From contig NZ_CP132336.1 of NCBI RefSeq assembly GCF_030758315.1, positions 2,261,001 through 2,325,000 of the forward strand: 64,000 nt of DNA. The letters are read 5' to 3'. The translations under genes and the position numbers were made by a program. This document shows positions 29,525 through 36,611 of this stretch, one piece after another. Under the pieces are notes generated by a model. The model was not told where the DNA came from. It saw only the letters and a list, made by a program, of their open reading frames with translations, and ran no database searches. This stretch comes from Pararhizobium sp. IMCC3301. GTDB lineage: Bacteria; Pseudomonadota; Alphaproteobacteria; Rhizobiales; GCA-2746425. Numbering within the stretch: the stretch's first letter is position 1; each line of letters begins with the position of its first letter.

Positions 29525-30351
29525 CAGATCGTAATCACAAGCTGAGCCTGACGCGGCAAGCCGATCTGCTGGGGATCAGCCGTGGCAGCCTTTATTACGA
29601 GCCGCGCCCGGCCAGTGGATCGCAACTCAGTCTGATGCGCCGAATTGATGAACTGCACATGGCATATCCGTTTGCGGGCAGCCGGATGCTGAAAGGGCTG
29701 TTGCGGCAAGAGGGCTTCACCGCTGGGCGGCTGCATGTCGCAACCTGCATGAAAACCATGGGTATTGAGGCGCTCTACCGCAGGCCAAACACCTCAAAGC
29801 CTGCGCCTGGCCACAAGATCTACCCCTACCTGCTGCGCAAGCTGGCGGTGACGCGCCCCAATCAGGTTTGGGCGACGGACATTACCTACATTCCCATGGC
29901 ACGCGGCTTCGTCTATCTTGTCGCTGTTTTGGACTGGTTCAGCCGCAAGGTGCTGGCTTGGCGACTTTCGGTCACGCTGGAAACCGCGCCTTGCATTGAG
30001 GCACTCAACGAAGCCATCCACAAGTTTGGCAAGCCGGAGATCATGAACAGCGACCAGGGCAGTCAGTTTACGTCCATCGACTTCATCAAGGCGCTGAAGG
30101 ACGTGGACATAAAGATCAGCATGGACGGTAAGGGTGCATGGCGTGACAACGTCTTCGTCGAGCGGCTGTGGCGCAGCATCAAATACGAAGAGGTCTATCT
30201 GCGCGCCTATGACAGCGTGTCGATCGCCCGCGAAAGCCTCGCCAGATATCTGGCTTTCTACAACACAAGGAGACCGCATTCATCGCTGGAAGGACTAACC
30301 CCCGATCAGACATATAATATCAAGCCAAGGCCGACCATGGTCGCGGCATAA
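29521..30351 (+). CDS. IS3-family transposase OrfB, copy 1
   Basis: A 276-aa DDE (rve-type integrase core) transposase. An N-terminal HTH_21-like region (SYPFAGSRMLKG-like: AYPFAGSRMLKGLLRQEGF) precedes the catalytic residues: Asp in VWATDITYIPM, Asp in IMNSDQGSQF and Glu in FVERLWRSIKYEEVYL. It ends with the usual FYNTRRPHSSLEGLTPD block. The copy looks intact. It differs from copy 2 at SQFTSIDFIK versus SQFMSTSFIK. Confidence 0.95.
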   Translation: MTDRNHKLSLTRQADLLGISRGSLYYEPRPASGSQLSLMRRIDELHMAYPFAGSRMLKGLLRQEGFTAGRLHVATCMKTMGIEALYRRPNTSKPAPGHKIYPYLLRKLAVTRPNQVWATDITYIPMARGFVYLVAVLDWFSRKVLAWRLSVTLETAPCIEALNEAIHKFGKPEIMNSDQGSQFTSIDFIKALKDVDIKISMDGKGAWRDNVFVERLWRSIKYEEVYLRAYDSVSIARESLARYLAFYNTRRPHSSLEGLTPDQTYNIKPRPTMVAA

Positions 30352-30424
30352 ACGGGCGGAAAATCCACTTAAGAAACGGCTCGAAACTGTTCAAACAAAC
30401 CGAACCACCTCATTGGAATAGAAA

Positions 30425-30649
30425 ATGACCAAAAAACGCGTAACGGTAACAATCGATCCAGACATAGATAAATGGTTACGGCCAGAGGCAAGCTCTACAG
30501 GCAAATCCCTCTCGAACTTGATACGAATTTGTCTACGAGAGTATCATGAGCTGCGCCCAGAGCGTTTTTCCACCACGAACAAAGCTCGCAGTGAAGCGGA
30601 AGACACTTTTAAAATACCACCCGAAAGCCTCGCAAAACGCCCTGACTAA
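30425..30649 (+). CDS. Small ribbon-helix-helix-like protein
   Basis: A 74-aa protein with a CopG/Arc-like N-terminal half: a basic strand (KKRVTVTIDPDI) followed by two helices (DKWLRPEASSTGKSLSNLIR, then ICLREYHEL). It is probably DNA-binding and could be an antitoxin or plasmid-type repressor, though no toxin partner is adjacent. Before IS copy 1 inserted, its ATG overlapped the stop of the 28960 membrane-protein gene (ATGA). The insertion separated it from its original promoter and ribosome context by 1.29 kb. Confidence 0.65.
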   Translation: MTKKRVTVTIDPDIDKWLRPEASSTGKSLSNLIRICLREYHELRPERFSTTNKARSEAEDTFKIPPESLAKRPD

Positions 30650-30680
30650 CTAGGATTGGCAATCAAAAAATCACTTGTCT

Positions 30681-30763
30681 TTTTGCGACAAGATTTTGCG
30701 ACACTTAACCCATTGAAATCAAATGCGTCGAAAACACGTTGCAAAAACCTTCCTTTTTGCAAC
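30681..30763. repeat. Recombinase-type site B (core plus accessory direct repeats)
   Basis: Two direct copies of TTTTGCGACA (30681-30690, 30694-30703) separated by AGA are followed after exactly 34 bp by the core palindrome GTTGCAAAAA-CCTTCC-TTTTTGCAAC (30738-30763). The same accessory/34-bp/core arrangement, inverted, lies directly upstream of the serine recombinase gene, which makes both likely res-type binding sites for it. Confidence 0.75.
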
Positions 30764-30837
30764 GGCTTTGATGTGAAGATGCATATATGGTGGAGGACTT
30801 GCCGCTCGCTAAATACATGAGATAGATGTCATATTTC

Positions 30838-31053
30838 TTAGGATTTAGGAGGAACCTTGCCCCTACAGCGACCCAGTTGATTCTTTAACTCTTCATATGT
30901 CAGTGCTGGTGCTAAGTTCTCTGGCTTAAATCCTTCCTCATGCTCCGATACGTCCAAATATTCCTCGTGACTTCCTCCATGGTAACAGCGCGGTGACCCT
31001 GATTCAGTTTTAATTTGATAATTTGGATGAACTCCTTTTCCCATCTCTCCAAA
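30838..31053 (-). pseudogene. 3' part of a small gene interrupted by IS copy 2
   Basis: Seventy-one codons plus stop read leftward in one frame (GKGVHPNYQIKTESGSPR, later EEYLDVSEHEEGFKPENL and ALTYEELKNQLGRCRGK). Removing IS copy 2 and one GAG duplication joins it in frame to an ATG at 32387, giving an 86-aa product. A residual ATG at 31044 could still start a 68-aa remnant, with GGAGAG directly in front of it. No family was recognised; the protein is charged with a few Cys/His. Confidence 0.6.
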
Positions 31054-31117
31054 CTCTGAGGTGGTTCGGTTTGTTTGAACAGTTTCGAGCCGTTTCTTAA
31101 GTGGATTTTCCGCCCGT

Positions 31118-31948
31118 TTATGCCGCGACCATGGTCGGCCTGGGCTTGATATTATATGTCTGATCGGGGGTTAGTCCTTCCAGCGATGAATGCGGTCTCC
31201 TTGTGTTGTAGAAAGCCAGATATCTGGCGAGGCTTTCGCGGGCGATCGACACGCTGTCATAGGCGCGCAGATAGACCTCTTCGTATTTGATGCTGCGCCA
31301 CAGCCGCTCGACGAAGACGTTGTCACGCCATGCACCCTTACCGTCCATGCTGATCTTTATGTCCACGTCCTTCAGCGCCTTGATGAAGGACGTGGACATA
31401 AACTGACTGCCCTGGTCGCTGTTCATGATCTCCGGCTTGCCAAACTTGTGGATGGCTTCGTTGAGTGCCTCAATGCAAGGCGCGGTTTCCAGCGTGACCG
31501 AAAGTCGCCAAGCCAGCACCTTGCGGCTGAACCAGTCCAAAACAGCGACAAGATAGACGAAGCCGCGTGCCATGGGAATGTAGGTAATGTCCGTCGCCCA
31601 AACCTGATTGGGGCGCGTCACCGCCAGCTTGCGCAGCAGGTAGGGGTAGATCTTGTGGCCAGGCGCAGGCTTTGAGGTGTTTGGCCTGCGGTAGAGCGCC
31701 TCAATACCCATGGTTTTCATGCAGGTTGCGACATGCAGCCGCCCAGCGGTGAAGCCCTCTTGCCGCAACAGCCCTTTCAGCATCCGGCTGCCCGCAAACG
31801 GATATGCCATGTGCAGTTCATCAATTCGGCGCATCAGACTGAGTTGCGATCCACTGGCCGGGCGCGGCTCGTAATAAAGGCTGCCACGGCTGATCCCCAG
31901 CAGATCGGCTTGCCGCGTCAGGCTCAGCTTGTGATTACGATCTGTCAT
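31118..31948 (-). CDS. IS3-family transposase OrfB, copy 2
   Basis: 276-aa DDE transposase, essentially the same as copy 1, with catalytic Asp in WATDITYIPM, Asp in NSDQGSQF and Glu in FVERLWRSIKYEE. It differs by three residues just after the second catalytic Asp (SQFMSTSF versus SQFTSIDF). These come from a cluster of nearby base changes between 31356 and 31373. Whether the changed region affects activity is unknown. Confidence 0.94.
   Translation of the reverse strand: MTDRNHKLSLTRQADLLGISRGSLYYEPRPASGSQLSLMRRIDELHMAYPFAGSRMLKGLLRQEGFTAGRLHVATCMKTMGIEALYRRPNTSKPAPGHKIYPYLLRKLAVTRPNQVWATDITYIPMARGFVYLVAVLDWFSRKVLAWRLSVTLETAPCIEALNEAIHKFGKPEIMNSDQGSQFMSTSFIKALKDVDIKISMDGKGAWRDNVFVERLWRSIKYEEVYLRAYDSVSIARESLARYLAFYNTRRPHSSLEGLTPDQTYNIKPRPTMVAA
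31356..31402. repeat. Perfect 18-bp inverted repeat inside orfB of IS copy 2
   Basis: TTTATGTCCACGTCCTTC (31356-31373) is the exact reverse complement of the sequence at 31385-31402, with an 11-nt loop. In copy 1 the corresponding arm (30067-30084) matches its partner (30096-30113) imperfectly. Confidence 0.92.
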
Positions 31949-32256
31949 TTCTTTGCGCTCGGCAGAAGACCGGCCTTGTCGAGCGCTCCTTCTAAAAAAT
32001 CATTTTCAAGCGTCAACTGGCCAATCTTCGCATGCAGGGATTTGACATCGATCTCAGGCGCTTTGTGCGCGTTCGATCTATCGTCGAAAACCTCCATCAC
32101 GCCGTCGAGCAGATGATCTTTCCATTGCTTGATCTGATTAGGATGCAGATCGAACTGCGAGGCCAACTCGCTCATCGTTCTGTCACCCTTCAAGGCCGCC
32201 AATGCGACTTTCGACTTAAATGCAGCGCTGTGGTTCCGTCTGGGTCGTCTCGTCAT
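31945..32256 (-). CDS. IS3-family transposase OrfA, copy 2
   Basis: 103 aa, identical in translation to OrfA of copy 1: helix-turn-helix (DRTMSELASQFDLHPNQIKQ) and C-terminal leucine-rich coil. It starts at 32256 after AAGGAGCGAAG and its stop overlaps orfB by ATGA. Confidence 0.92.
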   Translation of the reverse strand: MTRRPRRNHSAAFKSKVALAALKGDRTMSELASQFDLHPNQIKQWKDHLLDGVMEVFDDRSNAHKAPEIDVKSLHAKIGQLTLENDFLEGALDKAGLLPSAKK

Positions 32257-32342
32257 CTTCGCTCCTTCGTCCCGACAATGCTGCCGGATTGGGAGCAGAA
32301 AATCCACCTAACTCAATTGTTCAGATTTGCCAGGCCACCTCT

Positions 32343-32387
32343 CTCCACAGTCTCAATGTGCTCTTTCCCTCTTGTAAATTTACGCAT
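32343..32387 (-). pseudogene. 5' part of the small gene interrupted by IS copy 2
   Basis: Fifteen codons from an ATG at 32387 (MRKFTRGKEHIETVE) run into the target duplication of IS copy 2 and continue in frame at 31053 once the element is removed. The frame stays open upstream of this ATG for another 18 codons to a TAA near 32442, so the true start could lie a little further right. Confidence 0.5.
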
Positions 32388-32497
32388 TACATCAACAAAA
32401 TAGTTTTCGTCTTTAACGTTATGATATTTATAAATAATTTTATCCTTTTAGCGTTTTTTATGAAGTCGAATGATTCCAAGCATTTCTGAAATGAAAA

Positions 32498-32842
32498 TTA
32501 TTCTGTTTTCCCATCTTCTTTATTCGGCGCATATCGAGATGCCCGTGTAAAAATATTAAGTGCACGAGAAATACGCACAGCATTTTGATCATGGTGATAG
32601 CCGCGTTTCTCCATTATTTGACGCACCATGTGGCCTATCATTTGCTTCACCCTATCTTCAGTGATGTCATCTCCGAACTTTGCCTTGAGTTTCGGCGAAA
32701 GAGGTTCGACAGCTGGACGCGCAAGGTATGTCGCGGTTTCCATGCGAATGATGTTGTCGTGCTCATTGAGGAACGCCCAAATTTCTTCGCCGTTTTTGGT
32801 TTCATAGGTGGAGTTAAAGCGGTCTGGGTTGTAGGGGGTCAT
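32498..32842 (-). CDS. Hypothetical protein in the island
   Basis: A 114-aa protein with a strong ribosome-binding site (GAGGAGATATC before the ATG at 32842). It has no recognised domain. It opens MTPYNPDRFNSTYETKNGEE and carries a mostly helical, charged C-terminal half (ITEDRVKQMIGHMVRQIMEK). The absence of hydrophobic segments suggests a soluble protein. It is transcribed away from the serine recombinase, and its upstream region contains the degenerate side of site C, so the recombinase could influence its promoter. The frame to 32890 is longer but lacks a ribosome-binding site. Confidence 0.6.
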   Translation of the reverse strand: MTPYNPDRFNSTYETKNGEEIWAFLNEHDNIIRMETATYLARPAVEPLSPKLKAKFGDDITEDRVKQMIGHMVRQIMEKRGYHHDQNAVRISRALNIFTRASRYAPNKEDGKTE

Positions 32843-32934
32843 GATATCTCCTCGATAAGTTTGGCGATATTGCCTACTCAATATAGGCATGTCTTAAATG
32901 CCCTGTCAATAATACCACTAACTTTGTACGATCC

Positions 32935-33001
32935 TTTTTGCAACGCCTTTTGTGGGTAAGTGAAATCAATCACTTGGCTGTCGCAAAATCTTGTTGCAAA
33001 A
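32935..33001. promoter_or_regulatory. Recombinase-type site C upstream of the serine recombinase
   Basis: The half-core TTTTTGCAAC (32935-32944) is followed after exactly 34 bp by direct repeats TGTCGCAAAA (32979-32988) and TGTTGCAAAA (32992-33001) separated by TCT. This is the inverse of site B. The accessory repeats end 7 bp before the recombinase ATG, as res subsites do beside tnpR genes, so binding could also repress the gene. The left half-core is degenerate (TAACTTTGTA) and the centre is CGATCC. Confidence 0.7.
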
Positions 33002-33008
33002 TATCCGC

Positions 33009-33566
33009 ATGAGAATTGGATATGCCCGCGTCTCAACCGTTGACCAAAACCCAAACGCACAGCGCGATGCGCTAAAGGCGGCTGGCTGTGAAAAGGTCGT
33101 CACCGAGAAAGTGTCTGGTGCATCGCTCAAGCGGCCAAAACTGGAAAAGCTTTTGCGCTCCCTCGATGCTGGCGATGTTCTGACAGTCTGGCGATTGGAT
33201 AGGGTAGGGCGGTCATTGCCGCATCTTCTTCAAGTGGTGGCAGACCTCAAAGTGCGGAATATAGGTTTTCAATCACTCAATGAGACAATCGACACGGCCA
33301 CGGCCAATGGTGAACTGATATTCCACCTGTTTGCGTCTATGGCGCAATTTGAACGCTCCCTGATAGTCGAACGCACCCAAGCAGGACTTGTGGCTGCAAA
33401 AAAACGGGGCGTGCGCCTAGGGCGACCTTCTGCGCTCACAGCGGCACAAATTAAACACGCTCGCAAATTGATTGAATCAGGCGAACGTCCATCTGCCGTA
33501 GCAGAAACTTTAGAAGTTGATAGATCAACGCTCTATAGATATCTAAAAGGGGAGGTCAGCGCATGA
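33009..33566 (+). CDS. Serine recombinase (resolvase/invertase family)
   Basis: A 185-aa small serine recombinase. The catalytic serine is Ser9 in GYARVSTVDQN. The conserved LRSLDAGDVLTVWRLDRVGR and LIFHLFASMAQFERSLIVER blocks (catalytic Arg residues) are present, as is a C-terminal Hin-type helix-turn-helix (AVAETLEVDRSTLYRYLKG). The ATG at 33009 lies just after site C. Its stop overlaps the phosphoribosyltransferase start by 4 bp, so the three genes 33009-34692 are probably translated as one coupled unit. It could act as a resolvase of a transposon or as an invertase. Confidence 0.93.
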   Translation: MRIGYARVSTVDQNPNAQRDALKAAGCEKVVTEKVSGASLKRPKLEKLLRSLDAGDVLTVWRLDRVGRSLPHLLQVVADLKVRNIGFQSLNETIDTATANGELIFHLFASMAQFERSLIVERTQAGLVAAKKRGVRLGRPSALTAAQIKHARKLIESGERPSAVAETLEVDRSTLYRYLKGEVSA

Positions 33567-34135
33567 GATATCGACTTGAAGGCAATTGGAAAAAGGGGCT
33601 TGCATTCGATCTACACACCCTTGCAAGCACTTACCTCGGCACTGATGAATTCGGACATGATAGATGGGATACCACCCGCAGTGAAATGGGCGAATTGGTC
33701 TACCAGTTAAAATACCAAAACGATAAATCTGTAGTACCAAAGATTGTCGAACTTTTGAAACCCATCGGCAAAATCGAACAGTTCGATGCAATTATCCCCG
33801 TACCGTCATCAAAAGATCGCCCTTACCAACCTGTAGACGAAATAGCTAAAGCTTTGGGGGAACAGAGAAGTGTTCCTGTACTTCAAGGCTACCTAAAAAA
33901 AGAAACAGGCATAGAACTAAAAGGCATTGATGATCCTGATGAACGAAAAGAGGCTTTGATGAATTCAATTTCAATACAGGGTGATACCGACATTTCAGGA
34001 AATCGTGTACTATTGATAGATGACCTCTATCGATCCGGTGCTACACTGAAAGCATGCTGCCATATACTTACAGAACAATCAAAAGTCGAATTTGTTTCTG
34101 TCTTAACAATGACTAAATCAAGGAGCAAAAAATGA
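33563..34135 (+). CDS. ComF-like phosphoribosyltransferase-domain protein
   Basis: A 190-aa type-I PRTase-fold protein. The PRPP-binding loop VLLIDDLYRSGATL (149-162) and an upstream AIIPVPSSKDRPYQP (76-90) match the ComF family, but the N-terminal Cys4 zinc finger of ordinary ComF (present in the 61553 gene) is missing. A MGELVYQLKYQNDKSV segment corresponds to the ComF 'hLKY' motif. It overlaps the recombinase stop and the SLOG gene start by 4 bp each. The substrate is unknown. Pairing with a SLOG protein suggests nucleotide or base-phosphoribose metabolism in an island setting. Confidence 0.82.
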   Translation: MRYRLEGNWKKGLAFDLHTLASTYLGTDEFGHDRWDTTRSEMGELVYQLKYQNDKSVVPKIVELLKPIGKIEQFDAIIPVPSSKDRPYQPVDEIAKALGEQRSVPVLQGYLKKETGIELKGIDDPDERKEALMNSISIQGDTDISGNRVLLIDDLYRSGATLKACCHILTEQSKVEFVSVLTMTKSRSKK

Positions 34136-34692
34136 CCATCGTTTTTCTATCTGGTTCGCGAAAAATCAATCGAATCAACGACACTGTCAGAAGTCGAGTT
34201 CAAAACATGATTGACCAAAATTTTCAGATTGTGGTCGGTGATGCAAATGGTGCAGACAAAGCTCTTCAGGTATTTCTGGATCAAAACCACTATCGGAACG
34301 TCACGGTTTTTTGTGCAGGAACCACCTGCCGAAATAATGTCGGTGATTGGCAAACAGATCAAGTTCTGGTCGATAAAAAATTAAGTGGTAGAGATTTCTA
34401 CACCGAAAAGGACAAAAAAATGGCGGCGGTTGCTGACTATGGGTTTGTGCTGTGGGACGGGAAAAGTGCCGGATCAATCAACAATGTTTTTGAACTTCTA
34501 AAGCGCGGTAAGAAAGTAGTGGTCTACCTCTCCCCAAAGAAGGAGTTTTTGACCATCACAGAACCACATGATGTTGATTCACTTCTACAGAACTGTGACA
34601 GTGCCGATTATTTATCGCTCAATAAGAAAATCAATATGCGCCGACATATGGACGATTTACACTCAACTTCGCAAGGTTCATTCAGCATTTGA
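34132..34692 (+). CDS. SLOG-superfamily (YspA/DprA-like Rossmann) protein
   Basis: A 186-aa protein with the SLOG nucleotide-binding signature: an N-terminal strand and loop IVFLSGSRKI (3-12), then VVGDANGADKALQ (34-46) and a later RDFYTEKDKKMAAVAD / GFVLWDGKSAGSINNVFELL block (about 87-123), the pattern of YspA-type (DUF2493-like) members. SLOG domains bind nucleotide-derived ligands or cleave N-glycosidic bonds, and have been proposed as sensors or effectors in conflict systems. It is the last gene of the recombinase-PRTase-SLOG unit (4-bp overlap). The C-terminal ~40 residues have no motif. Confidence 0.8.
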   Translation: MTIVFLSGSRKINRINDTVRSRVQNMIDQNFQIVVGDANGADKALQVFLDQNHYRNVTVFCAGTTCRNNVGDWQTDQVLVDKKLSGRDFYTEKDKKMAAVADYGFVLWDGKSAGSINNVFELLKRGKKVVVYLSPKKEFLTITEPHDVDSLLQNCDSADYLSLNKKINMRRHMDDLHSTSQGSFSI

Positions 34693-34887
34693 CACGCCCG
34701 TAATCAGAACAGAGTTTCGTCGCCGTTTGGCCTCTAAAACGTTCCATAATGTACGTTATCAGATTCCAGTCGCACATGCCGGTGCCCCCATTGGCAATCC
34801 GATGCAAGGGATTGCCGCATTCAACCGCGCGGCGCGCATCGGCGATGTTGCGGCCTGGCACGCTTCAAATCCGCTGCTTCCGGACCG

Positions 34888-35268
34888 CTACCCGGCGAAC
34901 CGGTTGAACAGCCACCATCCAAAAACTGTCGCGCCAACCACCCAGATGCCGATAACCACTATTGCCCCTGTCCGGCTCGCTGGAAGCTGTTCATGCTGCT
35001 TTGCCAGTGTGCGGAACTCCGACATCAGCTCTGGCGGTATCAGCCGCACCGCAAGAACAATGCCCAGCGGTACAATCAGCAGATCATCGAGGTATCCGAC
35101 CACGGGAATGAAATCCGGGATCAGATCAATCGGGCTGAGTGCATAACCCACCACAGAGACGGCTATCAGCTTGGCAAGCAGCGGCGTGCGCGTGTCTTTC
35201 ACGGCGATGTAAAGCGCAATGACATCGGTCTTTATGGTCCGCGCCCAAGCCTTCAAACGCTCCAGCAT
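34888..35268 (-). CDS. YkvA-like DUF1232 membrane protein
   Basis: A 126-aa protein with the DUF1232 core (TPLLAKLIAVSVVGYALSPI then DLIPDFIPVVGYLDDLLIVP), a re-entrant or short TM hairpin motif, and a C-terminal TM helix (GAIVVIGIWVVGATVFGWWLF). The N-terminal helix is amphipathic and basic. The role of the family is unknown. It is the first recognisable gene of the higher-GC backbone on the right side of the island. Confidence 0.9.
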   Translation of the reverse strand: MLERLKAWARTIKTDVIALYIAVKDTRTPLLAKLIAVSVVGYALSPIDLIPDFIPVVGYLDDLLIVPLGIVLAVRLIPPELMSEFRTLAKQHEQLPASRTGAIVVIGIWVVGATVFGWWLFNRFAG

Positions 35269-35521
35269 AAATATGGTGTCCCCTGCTTTGATTGCAGCGG
35301 CAGCGCAGGGCAGCTGCGATGCAGAGCCGGTTTGCTGTTGAGTTCCTGAAAGTCAGGCGCATTGGCTGATCGTTAGCACAACGGACGGGCTGTTGACATG
35401 CAACCAAACCAGTTTCTGTCCGTTATCGCTGCACCAAGCCAATCACAATCCCATCATAGTCCAAATGGCCTGATGGCCCGAATCTTTCAAGAAGCCCAAA
35501 TCTTTCACAAAGGAAGCAACA

Positions 35522-36067
35522 ATGTCTATTTTGAAACAGGGAATGTCCGGTGCCCCGGTCAAGCGTTTGCAGGAAAAACTCGGGATCGATGCCGACGGTA
35601 TTTTCGGCAGCGGCACGAAGCAGGCCGTGATGGATTATCAAAAGGCCAACAACCTGGCGGTCGACGGTATTGCCGGACCGGACACATTCTCGGAAATGGG
35701 CTTGCAGGAACTGGTGTTGCTGCGGGTCGGATCACGCGGCGCGGCAGTGAAGAAACTGCAGAAATCACTCGGCATTTCGGCAGATGGCATTTACGGCAAT
35801 GGCACAAAGCAGGCCGTGATCGACTATCAGAAGGCCAACAAGCTTGAAACCGACGGCATGGCCGGCCCCACCACCCTGGCCAGCATGGATGATTTCAGCG
35901 ACTTTACCAAAGAGACCGTCGCCCGTGCAGAGATTAAGGCTGACGAAGAACATTTCGATGGTGAAGACATGCCCGAGATCAAGGGCAGCGAGCCGGTCAA
36001 GGGCTCTGTCGTCGCCGCTGCGCCCAAGAAATCACTCTGGGGCAAGGTTAAGGGCTGGTTCAGCTAA
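35522..36067 (+). CDS. Protein with two peptidoglycan-binding domains
   Basis: A 181-aa protein made of two tandem PG_binding_1 repeats (about 5-56 and 67-118), each with the pattern GxxGxxVKxLQxxLGIxADGIFGxGTKQAVxDYQKANxLxxDGxxGPxT. The two repeats are strongly alike, indicating an internal duplication. The C-terminal 60 residues are charged and end in a basic, Trp-containing segment (WGKVKGWFS). No signal peptide is visible, so either export is non-classical or it acts inside the cell. No catalytic domain is attached. Confidence 0.9.
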   Translation: MSILKQGMSGAPVKRLQEKLGIDADGIFGSGTKQAVMDYQKANNLAVDGIAGPDTFSEMGLQELVLLRVGSRGAAVKKLQKSLGISADGIYGNGTKQAVIDYQKANKLETDGMAGPTTLASMDDFSDFTKETVARAEIKADEEHFDGEDMPEIKGSEPVKGSVVAAAPKKSLWGKVKGWFS

Positions 36068-36182
36068 ACCGGTTGGATACCGATCATTTATTTGAGCGGA
36101 ATTATGCGTTTGCTGGCAGGGCATACGTCACGTCGTGGTTCTGGAGACCACACGTGGCGTCTGACCATGTCCGGCAAACGCA

Positions 36183-36569
36183 CTAAAACAAACCGTTATC
36201 GTTGCTGGATTCAACTGCAATCACCTGAAGCACATCCCAGTGCTCGACGATTTTGCCATTTTCATCGAAGCGGAAGATGTCAATGCCGGCATAATCATCA
36301 CTGCCAGGCCATGTCTGGTGGCAGTGCAGCACAACGAAATGACCTTCTGCAATCGCCCGCTTGAAACGGGTTTTCTTGCCCGGATAGTCCCGCGCCATCC
36401 GCTCGAAATACTCGATGAACGCATCTTTGCCATCCGCGACATGCGGATTGTGCTGAATGTATTCATCACCGGCATAGGCCTCGATGGCTTTGCGCGGCTT
36501 GCATTGATTGAACATCAGATCATAAAACGCCTGCGCGTTGGCCTTGTTCAACTCTGGATTTGTGGTCAT
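36183..36569 (-). CDS. SnoaL-like (NTF2-fold) protein
   Basis: A 128-aa NTF2-fold protein of the SnoaL-like/polyketide-cyclase group: NAQAFYDLMFNQCKPRKAIE, YIQHNPHVADGKDAFIEYF, HFVVLHCHQTW and DIFRFDENGKIVEHWDVLQ. The family includes small hydrolases and isomerases; the substrate is unknown. The ATG at 36569 follows AGGAGACCGAG. The frame continues upstream to 36938 only because it runs through a decayed gene fragment. Confidence 0.85.
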   Translation of the reverse strand: MTTNPELNKANAQAFYDLMFNQCKPRKAIEAYAGDEYIQHNPHVADGKDAFIEYFERMARDYPGKKTRFKRAIAEGHFVVLHCHQTWPGSDDYAGIDIFRFDENGKIVEHWDVLQVIAVESSNDNGLF

Positions 36570-36611
36570 CTCGGTCTCCTGTGGTGCAGTGATTGGCGCA
36601 ATTGCAAATAG

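Larger units (their letters stand above)
29127..30412 (+). mobile_element. IS3-family insertion sequence, copy 1 (1286 bp)
   Basis: The element runs from AGAGGTGG to CCACCTCA with imperfect terminal inverted repeats (left GAGGTGGCCTGGC, right GAGGTGGTTCGGT, with TGAACA shared further in). It is flanked by a 3-bp target duplication TTG (29124-29126 and 30413-30415). It carries orfA and orfB overlapping by ATGA. A second, almost identical copy of the same length lies inverted at 31057-32342. Ends were set by comparing the two copies. Confidence 0.93.
31057..32342 (-). mobile_element. IS3-family insertion sequence, copy 2 (1286 bp)
   Basis: This is the inverted second copy of the element at 29127-30412, with the same length and the same ends (TGAGGTGG at 31057, CCACCTCT ending at 32342). 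It is flanked by its own 3-bp target duplication, CTC on the plus strand (31054-31056 and 32343-32345). It inserted into a small leftward gene. It carries a clustered change in orfB that perfects a local palindrome. Confidence 0.93.

Noticed and set aside
29127-32342. Functional composite transposon
   Set aside because: Each IS copy has its own target duplication and the outer flanks do not match.
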